From: Clostridiales bacterium
GTDB taxonomy: Bacteria; Bacillota; Clostridia; Oscillospirales; Acutalibacteraceae
Assembly: GCA_012839345.1 (NCBI GenBank)
Contig: DUNN01000023.1
Location: 1-64,000, forward strand
Length of the DNA: 64,000 nt
Direction: 5' to 3'
Position numbers and translations under genes: made by a program. The notes below the pieces were generated by a model. That model searched no databases. It was not told the origin of the DNA and was given only the letters and a program-made list of their open reading frames with translations. Positions within the stretch are counted from its first letter, which is position 1. Each line of letters starts with the position of its first letter. Of the stretch, positions 7,325 through 17,026 are shown in pieces.

Positions 7325-8278
7325 ATGAGTGCATCAGCGAAAGCAGCATCCCCTCCGGCGGAGCGGAGCACCCTGTCCGAACGGATGCGGAAAACAATGA
7401 AACATGTAAAACGGGACAAATGGCTGCTTCTTATGGTCCTTCCCGGTCTGGCAATTTTTATTCTGTTCCGGTATGTGCCGATGTTCGGGCTGATCGCGGC
7501 CTTTGAGGATTACAAGGCATACCTTGGATTCTTCCGAAGCCGCTGGGTCGGATTCACTCATTTTGCCACCTTCCTGCAAAGCCCGAACTTTCTGCAGCTG
7601 CTTCGAAACACGGTTCTGTTCGGATTTTATAAAATGCTGTTTGTATTCCCACTTCCCATTATTGTGGCCCTGATGTTGAACGAAGTGAGGATCAACTGGT
7701 ATAAGCGCGTGGTTCAGACGCTGATTTATATCCCCCATTTTATTTCCTGGGTGGTAGTGGCGTCCCTTACGGTCACTTTGTTCGCCTCACAGGACGGTGT
7801 GGTTAACAACCTGTTGGGAACACACACCAACTTTCTGGCGAATCCCTCCAGCTTCCGGGCTGAAATTATTCTGCAGCAAATCTGGAAAGAAACCGGATGG
7901 GGCACCATTTTGTACTTAGCCGCATTAACGGGGATTGACCCACAGCTGTACGAAGCCGCCGAAATTGACGGCGCCGGCCGTTGGAAAAAGATGTGGCACG
8001 TAACGCTGCCGGGCATTCGGGGCACGGTGGCCATTCTATTCATCTTGGGTATGGGAAGCTTTCTGAACACGGGGTTCGAGCAGCTTTTGCTGATGCTCAA
8101 TCCGCTTACGCACAGTGTGGGCGACGTTTATGATACCTTTGTGTACGACATCGGTATTAACAACGGTCAATTAAGCTACTCCACTGCCATCGGCCTGTTT
8201 AAATCCGTTGCTTCCCTGATTCTGATCATCGCTTCCAACCGAATTGTGAAAAAACTGGGCGAAGACGGCCTGTACTAA
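7325..8278 (+). CDS. Oligosaccharide ABC importer, permease 1 (LplB/YteP type)
   Basis: This is one of two membrane subunits of a carbohydrate importer of the CUT1 class. The ATG follows GAGGAGC and opens a 317-residue protein with a basic N-terminal tail of ~38 residues and six predicted spans, the first at LLLMVLPGLAIFILF. The ATPase-docking EAA loop is EAAEIDGAGRWKKMWHVTLPGI (near residue 215-236). The length and the RYVPMFGLIAAFEDYK motif match the LplB/YteP group that, in Bacillus subtilis, serves rhamnogalacturonan-derived sugars. The two following genes complete membrane and binding parts; no ATPase gene is nearby, so a shared MsmX-like ATPase encoded elsewhere is likely. Confidence 0.88.
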   Translation: MSASAKAASPPAERSTLSERMRKTMKHVKRDKWLLLMVLPGLAIFILFRYVPMFGLIAAFEDYKAYLGFFRSRWVGFTHFATFLQSPNFLQLLRNTVLFGFYKMLFVFPLPIIVALMLNEVRINWYKRVVQTLIYIPHFISWVVVASLTVTLFASQDGVVNNLLGTHTNFLANPSSFRAEIILQQIWKETGWGTILYLAALTGIDPQLYEAAEIDGAGRWKKMWHVTLPGIRGTVAILFILGMGSFLNTGFEQLLLMLNPLTHSVGDVYDTFVYDIGINNGQLSYSTAIGLFKSVASLILIIASNRIVKKLGEDGLY

Positions 8279-8300
8279 AAAAGGGAAGGAGGGTTTTATT

Positions 8301-9185
8301 TTGAAGAAAAAAAAGTTTCATTTCAGCCATACGTTGTTCAACGGCGTGAATATGGTGATTCTTCTGATAATGGGGCTTACCTGCCTGCTTCCATTCATTT
8401 TCGTCATTGCCGCATCGTTGAGTTCTCCCGAAGAATTAATCAAATATAATTTTATCCTGTGGCCGAAGGGGTTCACACTGGACTCCTACAAATATGTGCT
8501 GTGCAGCACGGACTCGGTCGCCCGCAGCTTGGTTGTCTCCGTCAGCATGACGATTTTGGGAACCATCATCAATCTTGCCTTTACCAGCTTTATGGCGTAT
8601 CCCCTGTCGCATTCCAACCTGTTCGGATATAAGGTTATTATGAAGCTTGTCACCATCACCCTCGTGTTCGGCGGGGGAATGATTCCCACCTACCTGATTA
8701 TTTCTGCCTATGGAATGCTGGATTCCTTCAGTTCGGTTTTGATTCCGGGCGCGGTCAGCGCCTATAATTTAATCGTATTTGTCAGCTTTTTCCGATCCCT
8801 GCCGAAAGAACTGGAGGAAGCGGCAAAAATTGACGGGTGCAACGACCTAGGAATCTTTTTCAAGATCATACTTCCACTTTCCACACCTTTGCTTGCCACC
8901 TTTACGCTGATGTTCGCGGTGGGGCACTGGAACTCTTGGTTTGATTACGTCCTTTATATCAACGACGGCGCAAAGTGGCCGGTTCAGGTCATCCTTAGAA
9001 ATATTCTGGCGTCCTCCAATTCCGCAATTGGCGATACATTGATGATGGGCGATGACTATGTTCCACCGCAAGATGTGGTCCGCTACTGCGTGATTGTTGT
9101 GGCTACGCTTCCCATTCTGGTGATTTACCCCTTCCTGCAAAAATACTTTACCAAAGGGCTTACGCTAGGTTCCGTTAAGGGTTAA
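8301..9185 (+). CDS. Oligosaccharide ABC importer, permease 2 (LplC/YtcP type)
   Basis: This is the second membrane subunit of the importer, 294 residues. It starts with TTG preceded by AAGGAGGG and lies 22 nt after permease 1. The first span is VILLIMGLTCLLPFIFVIAASL; the EAA loop is LEEAAKIDGCNDLGIFFKIILPLS (~residues 170-193). The C-terminal YPFLQKYFTKGLTLGSVKG end is typical of YtcP/LplC proteins. It acts as heterodimer with the product of 7325-8278. Confidence 0.88.
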   Translation: MKKKKFHFSHTLFNGVNMVILLIMGLTCLLPFIFVIAASLSSPEELIKYNFILWPKGFTLDSYKYVLCSTDSVARSLVVSVSMTILGTIINLAFTSFMAYPLSHSNLFGYKVIMKLVTITLVFGGGMIPTYLIISAYGMLDSFSSVLIPGAVSAYNLIVFVSFFRSLPKELEEAAKIDGCNDLGIFFKIILPLSTPLLATFTLMFAVGHWNSWFDYVLYINDGAKWPVQVILRNILASSNSAIGDTLMMGDDYVPPQDVVRYCVIVVATLPILVIYPFLQKYFTKGLTLGSVKG

Positions 9186-9206
9186 CCTTAAGCAGCCGCT
9201 GATTCG

Positions 9207-9286
9207 GTCGCAAGACTGCAATTCTAAGCTGCAAAAACACGGAACAAAAGCACCTTTGAATTGCTTTCATCAGTGACCGCTTAATC
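9207..9286. repeat. Hairpin element, copy A
   Basis: CGGTC and GCAATTC pair with GAATTGC and GACCG to form a long imperfect hairpin between the permease and binding-protein genes. A related element with the same GCAATTC..AAGC..GCAAA...GAATTGCT.TCATC pattern lies at 23316-23373. Both may be members of a small dispersed repeat family. Confidence 0.45.
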
Positions 9287-9306
9287 ATTAATAAGGAGGA
9301 TCTTGT

Positions 9307-10905
9307 ATGTACTGTAAACAGAATTTGAAAACCAAATGCGGCGCAGTCCTCTGCGCGGCGGCTCTTCTGGCAGGCGCGCTTTCCGGCTGCGGCGGCCAAA
9401 CGAGCGCTTCCAGTGCGGCGGCAAATGCTGGCACTTCCGGTGCTTCCGGCACGACCAGCAAAGAACCGGTTTCCTTCACCGTGATTGTGCCTTACCAAGA
9501 TGAACTTCCGAACAACAACAACCCGGTGCTGAAAAAAATTGAGGAGGAGACAAACTCCAAAATCAACATTGAATGGACTCCGATGATTTCCTACGGCGAT
9601 AAGTACAATGTCATCATGAGTTCCGGGCAGATGCCGGACGTCCTGATCGTTCCGGACCTGAAGGCTTCCACCTACATAGATGCCGTTGCCAACGACCAGT
9701 TCTGGGATCTGACTTCCTATCTCTCCAGCGGAGAGTATGACGGGTTTAAAAACCTGAACGCCATTACCCTGAAAAATAGTACGACCAACGGAAAGAACTA
9801 TGCGATTCCGCGTGAACGCACCATAAAGCGCAAGGACGTTTGCTACCGCGCCGACTGGGCAAAAAAAGCAGGCCTGGATGCACCGGACACCATTGAAAAG
9901 CTGTATAAAATGGCGAAAACCTTCGCCGAAGGCGACTTTGACGGCAACGGCAAGAAAGACACCATTGGCCTGCTGCTCGGTACCGTCAGCGATGGCGGCG
10001 GCCAGACCATCGACTGTTTGAACACCCTTGTGGTGGCAAATGGTGGCTTCAACAGCTGGGGTGTGAAAGACAATAAGATTGTCGCCGACAAGACCACGCC
10101 CGAATACCTGAAAACCATTAAGCTGCTGCGGCAAATGTGCCAGGAGGGCATTATCAGCAAGGATTTTGCCATTACCAAGACAACCTCTCAAATGAGCGAA
10201 TACATTGACAAGGAAAAGGCCGGCCTGTGGTTGAACTATGGCCTCCCCGGCACCAGTGATTCCCTCCTGCTGTCCAAGCAGAAAAAAGACCCCAACATCA
10301 AGCGTTCCGACATCTACGGTTTTACCTATATGAAAGACGCCCAGGGCAACGACCGAATCCCTGCGGAAACGGGCTACAACGGCGGAATTGCATTCCCCAA
10401 ATCCTCTGTAAAGGATGAGGCCCGGCTAAAGAGCCTGCTGTCCGTATTCAATTTCCTCAACACCAAGGAAGGGCAGCGCCTGCTCAACAACGGCATTGAG
10501 GGACGGCATTACAAGGTTGTGGATGACACGACCTGCACGGAAATTACAGGCAGCAACAGCAAAAATCTGAAAGCAGAATTGAACGGTCTGAACCAGATGG
10601 GCGGTGCAGGGAACCTCGTTTTAACCACGGTCAGCGACACCATTGGAAAGGACCTTGCCACGGCGCGTGTCACCTTTAAGGACACCGACCTGATTGCAGA
10701 TGCTTCCGCACCGCTGAATTCCAAGGAATATTCCACCAACAATTCCAATCTGAACAAAGCTTTCGACACCGCACTGTTTAAATATATCCTCGGTGAAATC
10801 AATGATTCCGAGTTCCAAGCCGCAATTAAAACCTGGCAAACCTCCGGCGGTGATAAAATCGCGCAGGAGTTCACGGAAGACTACAACAAATCCATTAAAA
10901 AGTAA
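9307..10905 (+). CDS. Extracellular solute-binding lipoprotein of the oligosaccharide importer (LplA/YtcQ type)
   Basis: This is the substrate-capturing lipoprotein of the ABC importer, 532 residues, with an AAGGAGGATC ribosome site. The signal peptide ends in the lipobox LSGC, with Cys28 as the lipid-anchored residue, followed by a Ser/Ala/Thr linker. The mature part has the features of family 1 solute-binding proteins (MPDVLIVPDL, WAKKAGLDAPDTIEKLYKMAK, and a calcium-loop-like DFDGNGKKDT at about 215-224). The position after two LplB/LplC-like permeases and before a YetA-like enzyme points to rhamnogalacturonan oligomers as cargo, which is inference. A strong hairpin without T run follows, which may keep this mRNA segment abundant. 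Confidence 0.88.
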   Translation: MYCKQNLKTKCGAVLCAAALLAGALSGCGGQTSASSAAANAGTSGASGTTSKEPVSFTVIVPYQDELPNNNNPVLKKIEEETNSKINIEWTPMISYGDKYNVIMSSGQMPDVLIVPDLKASTYIDAVANDQFWDLTSYLSSGEYDGFKNLNAITLKNSTTNGKNYAIPRERTIKRKDVCYRADWAKKAGLDAPDTIEKLYKMAKTFAEGDFDGNGKKDTIGLLLGTVSDGGGQTIDCLNTLVVANGGFNSWGVKDNKIVADKTTPEYLKTIKLLRQMCQEGIISKDFAITKTTSQMSEYIDKEKAGLWLNYGLPGTSDSLLLSKQKKDPNIKRSDIYGFTYMKDAQGNDRIPAETGYNGGIAFPKSSVKDEARLKSLLSVFNFLNTKEGQRLLNNGIEGRHYKVVDDTTCTEITGSNSKNLKAELNGLNQMGGAGNLVLTTVSDTIGKDLATARVTFKDTDLIADASAPLNSKEYSTNNSNLNKAFDTALFKYILGEINDSEFQAAIKTWQTSGGDKIAQEFTEDYNKSIKK

Positions 10906-10913
10906 AAACCGGC

Positions 10914-10943
10914 GGACGGGGGCGGATTTTTCCGCCCCCGTCC
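10914..10943 (+). other. Intergenic GC-rich stem-loop after the binding-protein gene
   Basis: GGACGGGGGCGGA pairs perfectly with TCCGCCCCCGTCC around loop TTTT. No T run follows, so it is more likely a partial terminator or 3' mRNA stabiliser that raises binding-protein level relative to the downstream enzymes than a full stop. Confidence 0.6.
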
Positions 10944-11026
10944 TAGCAAAAGGACTTATTACGACCGAGCCGCGTTTTTGAAACACCACGGTTTCAAACC
11001 GGCTGCCTAAGAAAGGATACATCTGT

Positions 11027-13564
11027 ATGAAATCGGTTCAGATAAAATGGCTGCAGCGCGGCGCAGGGAACCGCTCCGGCGTCACCTGGGGCGTCCCGTG
11101 GAAGCAGGGGGAGCAGCGGGCAGACGCAGAATTTGTCGTAACAGGCAAGAATGGTGCGGTGCATCCCGTGCAGACTTGGCCGTTGGCGTACTGGCCGGAC
11201 GGAAGCCTGAAATGGAGTGCCCACGCTGCAGTGCTACCCGCTGGGGAAGATGAGCTTTTCCTCCGGGCAGGGCATGCGGAACCGGCGCAGGCCGTGCGGG
11301 TTGCCCGGCTGGAAAACGGTTCCGTTGAAATTGATACAGGACGGCTGCTCTGCCGCCTTGCCGCGGGAGGCCAAAAGGCAGTTGACTTCATTGCCTGCGG
11401 GGGAAAAACCGTCTGCTCCGGCGCTGTGCCGGAAGCTGTTCTGGAACATCGTGCGGATACCCCTTACGGTCGCAGGACGGAAACCGTCCGGTGCCCGGGG
11501 CAAATCGATTCGCTGCGCATTCTGCAGGAGGGCCCGGTGCGCTGCTGTGCCGAACTGAGGGGCAAGCACCGTTTGGAGGGGGAAGATCGCACCTTGCTTC
11601 CTTTTACCCTTCGGTTTTTCTTTTACGCCGGGGAGGACCGTATCCGCATACAGCATACCTTCCTTTATGACGGAGATCCGCAAAGCGACTTTGTAAAGGG
11701 AATTGGCCTTGCGTTTCAGGTTCCGATGGACGGGGAGCTGTTCAACCGGCGTGTTGCGCTGTGCGGGGACTCCGGATTCTTTTACGAACCGGTACAGCTG
11801 CTGCAGTCCTGGCGGCCAAAAATCACTCGGGAGCTATATCGAGCACAGCTGGAAGGCAAAAACATTGGTCCCGATTTCCCAGAATTCGCGGTCGCTGCAC
11901 AGGCGGCAAAGGACATTCCGGCCTGGAACGATTATCGGCTGGTACAGGATTCCCCCAACCACTACCGCGTGGAAAAGCGCACGCATCCCGAATGCTGTTT
12001 CGTTCACGCGCTGGACGGAATCCGCGCCGGGGGGCTTGCTTTTGCCGGTGGGGCGCACGGCGGCCTTGCGGCAGGCATTGCAGACTTCTGGGAAAAGGCA
12101 CCCCGTTCGCTGGAACTTTCCGGCATGACCGAGTCCTGCGCAGTGCTGAGGGCATGGCTCTATTCCCCGGACTGCGAAGCAATGGACCTGCGCCATTACG
12201 ACACGCGCGCCTATGTGCAGACTTACTACGAAGGCGCAGAGGAGCTGCGCAGCACACCCTGTGGAATTGGGAATACCAACGAGCTTTTCCTCTGGGCTTT
12301 TTCACAAACCCCGGACCGGGTCACATTGAAGGACTGCGCGGAAACCGTCCGCTGTGCTCCGCTTCCCGCCTGTACGCCGAAATACTACCACGAAACCGGG
12401 GCCTTCGGCGTGTGGAGCCTGCCAGATTCCGGCAGTGAACGCCGGGCCGCCCTGGAACACCAACTGGATTCCCTCACAACGTTTTACTGCGAAGAAGTGG
12501 AGCAGCGTGGCTGGTACGGCTTCTGGAATTACGGCGATGTAATGCACACCTACGACGGCGACCGCCACTGCTGGAAGTACGATATGGGTGGCTACGCATG
12601 GGACAATACAGAGCTGATGTCCGACCTGGCACTGTGGTACCAATTCCTGCGCACGGGCAGCCGTAAGCTGTTCAAGATGGCCGCCGCCATGACGCGGCAC
12701 GTCAGCGAGGTGGACACGTACCACACCGGGCCTTACCGGGGGCTTGGGTCGCGCCACAACGTGCTGCATTGGGGCTGCGGCTGCAAGGAGGCGCGCGTTT
12801 CCATGGCGGCACACAACCGTTTTCTATATTACCTGACGGCGGACGAACGGCTGGGTGAAATTATGGACGAAGCGGTAAACGCCGACTTTTCCACACTGGA
12901 ACTCGACCCGATGCGCGCCTATTTCCCAAAGGACTCTTTCCCGACGCACGCACGCACTGGCCCCGACTGGTCCTCATTCTGCTCCAACTGGATGACCGCC
13001 TGGGAACGCTTTCAAGATGAGGCCTGCAAAAAGAAGATTCAAACCGGAATAGAGTGCCTAAAACACATGCCGCTGCGCATGATTTCCGGCCCCACCTTCG
13101 GGTACGATCCGAAAGACGGAACGCTGCATTTTCTGACGGAATCCCCCGGGGAACACCTGATGATCTGCCAGGGGGAACCGGAAATATGGATGGAACTTGC
13201 CGGACTGCTGAACGACCCGCAGTGGAACGAAATGCTGGCGGAATACGGCCGCTTCTATCAGCTGACCCCAGAGGAAAAGGTACGGCAAAGCGGGCTGGAA
13301 GTCAAGGGGCAGGGATGGTCGTTTCCGCTGTTTGCCGCCTCCATGTCTGCCTTCGCAGCGAAATTTTACCATGACGACAAGCTGGCCGAAAAGGTCTGGA
13401 ACATCATTGAATGCGACACCGCGGCTAAATTCCGCGCGGAACCCGCGCCGGACGGCACATACGCGCGCCCGGTTTCGGAAATTCAGAATCTTTCGACCAA
13501 TGAGGCGGCCCAGTGGTGCTTAAATGTCATCCAATGCCTGGAGCTTATCGGCGACCGGCTGTAA
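11027..13564 (+). CDS. yetA: PcRGLX/YetA-like exo-rhamnogalacturonan lyase family protein
   Basis: The 845-residue protein matches the YetA family of Bacillus subtilis and the fungal PcRGLX exo-rhamnogalacturonan lyase (PL26), which removes unsaturated disaccharides from rhamnogalacturonan ends. Visible parts are an N-terminal RIFT-barrel region (residues ~1-100, GAGNRSGVTWGVPWKQGE, WPLAYWPDGSLKWSAHA), a beta-rich middle (~100-420) and a C-terminal helical toroid (~440-845) with WYGFWNYGDVMHTYDG, YDMGGYAWDNTELM and HWGCGCKEARVSMAAHN. No signal peptide is present, so it acts in the cytoplasm on imported oligomers. AAGAAAGGATACATCTGT precedes the ATG. In B. subtilis yetA stands right next to lplABC, the same arrangement as here. 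Enzymatic activity of bacterial YetA is inferred. Confidence 0.82.
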   Translation: MKSVQIKWLQRGAGNRSGVTWGVPWKQGEQRADAEFVVTGKNGAVHPVQTWPLAYWPDGSLKWSAHAAVLPAGEDELFLRAGHAEPAQAVRVARLENGSVEIDTGRLLCRLAAGGQKAVDFIACGGKTVCSGAVPEAVLEHRADTPYGRRTETVRCPGQIDSLRILQEGPVRCCAELRGKHRLEGEDRTLLPFTLRFFFYAGEDRIRIQHTFLYDGDPQSDFVKGIGLAFQVPMDGELFNRRVALCGDSGFFYEPVQLLQSWRPKITRELYRAQLEGKNIGPDFPEFAVAAQAAKDIPAWNDYRLVQDSPNHYRVEKRTHPECCFVHALDGIRAGGLAFAGGAHGGLAAGIADFWEKAPRSLELSGMTESCAVLRAWLYSPDCEAMDLRHYDTRAYVQTYYEGAEELRSTPCGIGNTNELFLWAFSQTPDRVTLKDCAETVRCAPLPACTPKYYHETGAFGVWSLPDSGSERRAALEHQLDSLTTFYCEEVEQRGWYGFWNYGDVMHTYDGDRHCWKYDMGGYAWDNTELMSDLALWYQFLRTGSRKLFKMAAAMTRHVSEVDTYHTGPYRGLGSRHNVLHWGCGCKEARVSMAAHNRFLYYLTADERLGEIMDEAVNADFSTLELDPMRAYFPKDSFPTHARTGPDWSSFCSNWMTAWERFQDEACKKKIQTGIECLKHMPLRMISGPTFGYDPKDGTLHFLTESPGEHLMICQGEPEIWMELAGLLNDPQWNEMLAEYGRFYQLTPEEKVRQSGLEVKGQGWSFPLFAASMSAFAAKFYHDDKLAEKVWNIIECDTAAKFRAEPAPDGTYARPVSEIQNLSTNEAAQWCLNVIQCLELIGDRL

Positions 13565-13602
13565 GGGCCTGACTGCTTTTTATTGACGGAGGATCACCAA
13601 GT

Positions 13603-14268
13603 ATGAGTGAAAAATTGATCTATGAAAACCGCCTTGCCACGCCGGAGGACATCATCTCCTTTCATCTGGAGGGGAACGCACAGATTACCTTTGAAAACGG
13701 AAGGATGCGCCTGAAAAATGCGCTGGACGAAGCCCTTGGGCAGAAAGCAAATTTCGTGCTGTGGTGCGACCGCGACTTTCCCGAAAATCTCCGCATCTGC
13801 TGGGATTTCTGGCCGGTGGAGGAACCGGGGTTGTGTATCCTGTTCTTCTGCGCCAAGGGTCGCCGCGGAGAAGACCTGTTCAGCCCGTCCCTAACTCCCC
13901 GCGCGGGCGAATACGAAAGTTACCACCACGGGGACATCAATGCTTACCACATTTCCTACTTCCGGCGCAAATGGGAGGAAGAACGTTCCTTTCACACCTG
14001 CAACCTGCGCAAAAGCTACGGATTTTATCTGACTGCTATGGGCGCCGACCCGATTCCCTCCGTGGAGGATGCCAAACCGCCCTACCACATGGAGGTGGTG
14101 AAAAATCGCAACGAAATCCAGTTTTCCATCAACAGCCTGCCCGTGCTTCACTGGCGGGACGAAGGCTGCGGCCCCGTACTGGGCGGCGGAAAAATCGGCT
14201 TTCGCCAAATGGCACCGCTTTGCGCGGAATACTCCAATTTAAAAGTATACCAACTTGAGGAACCATGA
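13603..14268 (+). CDS. yesU: YesU-like DUF1961 family protein
   Basis: The 221-residue protein closely follows the Bacillus subtilis YesU pattern: FVLWCDRDFPENLRICWDF, PGLCILFFCAKGRRGEDLF, GDINAYHISYFRRKW, TCNLRKSYGFYLTAMGADP and GKIGFRQMAP. This is a beta-jelly-roll fold related to concanavalin-like lectins/glucanases; its biochemical role is not established, though the gene is found in rhamnogalacturonan loci. ACGGAGGATC stands before the ATG. It sits 38 nt after yetA and 14 nt before the acetylesterase gene and belongs to the same operon. Confidence 0.85.
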   Translation: MSEKLIYENRLATPEDIISFHLEGNAQITFENGRMRLKNALDEALGQKANFVLWCDRDFPENLRICWDFWPVEEPGLCILFFCAKGRRGEDLFSPSLTPRAGEYESYHHGDINAYHISYFRRKWEEERSFHTCNLRKSYGFYLTAMGADPIPSVEDAKPPYHMEVVKNRNEIQFSINSLPVLHWRDEGCGPVLGGGKIGFRQMAPLCAEYSNLKVYQLEEP

Positions 14269-14282
14269 AAGGACCTTAACAC

Positions 14283-14960
14283 ATGAATTCAAATCAATCC
14301 ATACAGATTTACATTGCCGGAGATTCCACCGTGCAGACCTACTCGCCGGAAAACGCACCGCAGGCCGGGTGGGGGCAGTTTATTTCCGACTATTTTACGA
14401 ATGAAGTGAACTTTCACAACCATGCCATGGGGGGAAGAAGCTCCAAAACCTTTGTTGAGGAGGGGCGCCTGAACACGATTCTTCAGCAGCTTCAGCCGGG
14501 CGACTGGCTGCTGATTCAAATGGGGCACAACGATGCAAATCAGGCCAAGCCGGAGCGCTACACCGAACCATTTACCGAATTTCAGCGCTACTTGTCGATG
14601 TACCTGGATGGGGCGCAGGAAAAAGGCGCCTTTCCGCTGCTGATTACTCCGGTTGCCCGCCTGAATTACAAGAATGGCGACTATGCGAACGATTTTCCGG
14701 AATACTGCGAGTCCATGAAGCAGCTTGGCGCCCGGCGAAACGTTCCCGTCATTGACCTGATGAATGCGGCGCTCCTGCATTACCAGAAAATTGGCTTCAA
14801 CGCTGCGCGGGAGTACTACATGGCGTCCTTCAACGGCACCGACTACACCCATTTTAATGAACACGGCGCAAGGCAGATTGCCGCACTGCTGGCGGAGGAA
14901 ATTCGGGAAATGAACATTCTGCTTTCTCGGTTTGTAAAAGAAAAAGGAGAACAGGTATGA
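14283..14960 (+). CDS. Rhamnogalacturonan acetylesterase-like SGNH hydrolase (CE12, RhgT/YesT type)
   Basis: This enzyme would remove O-acetyl groups from rhamnogalacturonan-I oligomers so that lyases and hydrolases can act. It has 225 residues. Block I is IYIAGDSTVQTY with nucleophile Ser15, block II the conserved Gly in HAMGGRSSKTF, block III IQMGHNDANQ with the oxyanion Asn, and block V NGTDYTHFNEHG with the Asp-x-x-His dyad. The residues match CE12 esterases such as RhgT. No signal peptide is seen. Its last 4 bases overlap the start of the GH42 gene (ATGA), a sign of coupling. Confidence 0.88.
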   Translation: MNSNQSIQIYIAGDSTVQTYSPENAPQAGWGQFISDYFTNEVNFHNHAMGGRSSKTFVEEGRLNTILQQLQPGDWLLIQMGHNDANQAKPERYTEPFTEFQRYLSMYLDGAQEKGAFPLLITPVARLNYKNGDYANDFPEYCESMKQLGARRNVPVIDLMNAALLHYQKIGFNAAREYYMASFNGTDYTHFNEHGARQIAALLAEEIREMNILLSRFVKEKGEQV

Positions 14961-17026
14961 ACGAACAACAGATTTTGACCCCGAAATTCCCCCACGTGCT
15001 CCACGGGGCAGACTACTACCCGGAGCAGTGGCTGAAGCATCCGGATATTTTACAGCGTGACCTGGAACTGATGCAGAAGGCCCACATCAACTGCGTTTCC
15101 CTCGGCGTGTTCGCCTGGAGCGCCCTGGAACCGCAGGAGGGCATTTACCACTTCGACTGGATGGAAAAGGTCATTGACGACCTTTATCAAGCGGGGGTGT
15201 ACACAATTCTGGCCACGCCGAGCGGGGCGCGCCCCGCGTGGATGGCGCAGAAATACCCCGAGGTGCTGCGCGTGTCAAACGACCTGCGCCGCAACACCTT
15301 TGGCGGGCGGCACAACCACTGCTACACTTCGCCCATTTACCGGGAGCAGACCCGCCGCATGGACACTGAGCTGGCCCGGCGTTTCGGACGGCATCCGGGC
15401 GTGATTTTGTGGCACCTTTCCAACGAATACGGCGGCGAATGCTTCTGCCCGCTGTGCCGGGAGGCATTCCGGAAATGGCTCAAGCAGCGCTACGGGTCGC
15501 TGGAAGCACTGAACGACGCGTGGTACACCAGCTTCTGGAGCCACACCTACACCGACTGGTCACAAATTGACCCGCCCCTGCGCACCGGCGAGGGGCGGCT
15601 GCACGCGTTGAATCTGGATTGGAAACGTTTTGTCACCCATCAAACGGTGGACTTCTGCCGCATGGAGGCGGAAACCGTGCAAAGCATTGTGCCGGAGCTT
15701 CCCGTTACCACCAATATGATCGGCTTTAAATCCAACTTGAACTATTCCAAATTCCACGATGAACTGAACGTGATCGGCTGGGACTCGTACCCCGTTTGGC
15801 ACAAAAGTGATGCAGATGACCTGGAAGAAGCACAGCAGGCGGCATTTACCCATGATTTTATGCGCTCCTTAAAGCATCAGCCGTTTCTGCTGATGGAAAG
15901 CACCCCCTCCACCGCAAACTGGATGGACGTAAGCAAGCAAAAGCGCCCGGGAATGCACATGCTGGCCTCTATGCAGGCGGTTGCGCACGGTTCCAATTCC
16001 GTTGAGTACTTCCAGTGGAGGCAGAGTCGGGGCGGGTGCGAAAAATTCCACAGCGCCGTGGTGGACCATTATGGCGGGGAGGACACCCGGGTGTTCCGTG
16101 AAGTCGCCGAAGTAGGAAAGCGGCTGAAAAAGCTGGAGGAACTGGGGCTGTGCAGCAGCATCAACCGCCCGCGCGCCGCTGTGATTTTCGACTGGGAAAA
16201 CCGCTGGGCGGTGGAAGATGCACAGGGCCCGCGCCGGTGTGGAATCAAATACATGGAAACCGTTGCATCGTTCCATAAGGCGTTCTGGGAGCTGGGAATT
16301 CCGGTGGATGTGGTGGATATGGAGGCCGACCTTTCCGGATACCGTCTGATTGCTGCACCGATGCTTTACCTGTGCCGCGCCGGGATTCAGGAGAAACTGA
16401 AGCAATTTGTGCGCGGCGGCGGAACACTGGTGGGCACCTACCACAGCGGCGTGGTGGACGAAAGCGACCTTTGCTATTTAGGCGGAACCCCCGGCGGAAT
16501 GACCGACCTGTTCGGGCTGCGCATCGAGGAAATTGACGCACTGTACGACGGGCAGGCCAACCGGATGCTACTGACCGGAACGCACCGGCCGCCCCTGAAG
16601 GCGGAGTACCCGGTTTCCGAGCTGTGCGAAGTGGTCCGCTGCACCTCCGCCAAGGTGCTGGCGGAATACGGGGAAGACTTCTATCGCGGCTGCCCCGCAC
16701 TGACCGTAAACGACTACGGGCAGGGCCGCGCTTATTACCTTGCCGCCCGAACCGATTACGCGCTGACCCGCGACCTGATTGCCGCGGCTGCCGCCGAAGC
16801 GGGGGTAAAGCCCTGCCTCTGTGCGGAGTTCCCCCATGGGGTCATCGCCGTAAAGCGCGACGGAACCCCAAACCTGATTTTTGTTTCCAACTTTAATCCG
16901 TGCGCTGTTACCGTGCCGTTAAATGCCGAATATCAAGACGCGGAAAGCGGGCAGCTGCTTTCCGGCAAACTGCCGCTATCCGCGTATGAAGTCCGTATTT
17001 TGACCGATTCGAATAGTTCCAATTAA
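14957..17026 (+). CDS. GH42 beta-galactosidase (YesZ type)
   Basis: This enzyme hydrolyses terminal beta-galactose, here probably from galactan side chains of rhamnogalacturonan-I. The 689-residue protein has the GH42 layout: TIM barrel with GADYYPEQW (17-25), acid/base Glu157 in HLSNEYGG, and nucleophile Glu314 in LLMESTPS. The four zinc-binding cysteines are present (C122 and the CFCPLC cluster, C162, C164, C167). The trimerisation Rossmann-like domain (~390-600) and a small beta C-terminal domain follow. It starts with ATG after AAAGGAG, overlapping the esterase gene by 4 nt, and ends tail to tail with the minus-strand gene, sharing 4 bp. Confidence 0.9.
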   Translation: MNEQQILTPKFPHVLHGADYYPEQWLKHPDILQRDLELMQKAHINCVSLGVFAWSALEPQEGIYHFDWMEKVIDDLYQAGVYTILATPSGARPAWMAQKYPEVLRVSNDLRRNTFGGRHNHCYTSPIYREQTRRMDTELARRFGRHPGVILWHLSNEYGGECFCPLCREAFRKWLKQRYGSLEALNDAWYTSFWSHTYTDWSQIDPPLRTGEGRLHALNLDWKRFVTHQTVDFCRMEAETVQSIVPELPVTTNMIGFKSNLNYSKFHDELNVIGWDSYPVWHKSDADDLEEAQQAAFTHDFMRSLKHQPFLLMESTPSTANWMDVSKQKRPGMHMLASMQAVAHGSNSVEYFQWRQSRGGCEKFHSAVVDHYGGEDTRVFREVAEVGKRLKKLEELGLCSSINRPRAAVIFDWENRWAVEDAQGPRRCGIKYMETVASFHKAFWELGIPVDVVDMEADLSGYRLIAAPMLYLCRAGIQEKLKQFVRGGGTLVGTYHSGVVDESDLCYLGGTPGGMTDLFGLRIEEIDALYDGQANRMLLTGTHRPPLKAEYPVSELCEVVRCTSAKVLAEYGEDFYRGCPALTVNDYGQGRAYYLAARTDYALTRDLIAAAAAEAGVKPCLCAEFPHGVIAVKRDGTPNLIFVSNFNPCAVTVPLNAEYQDAESGQLLSGKLPLSAYEVRILTDSNSSN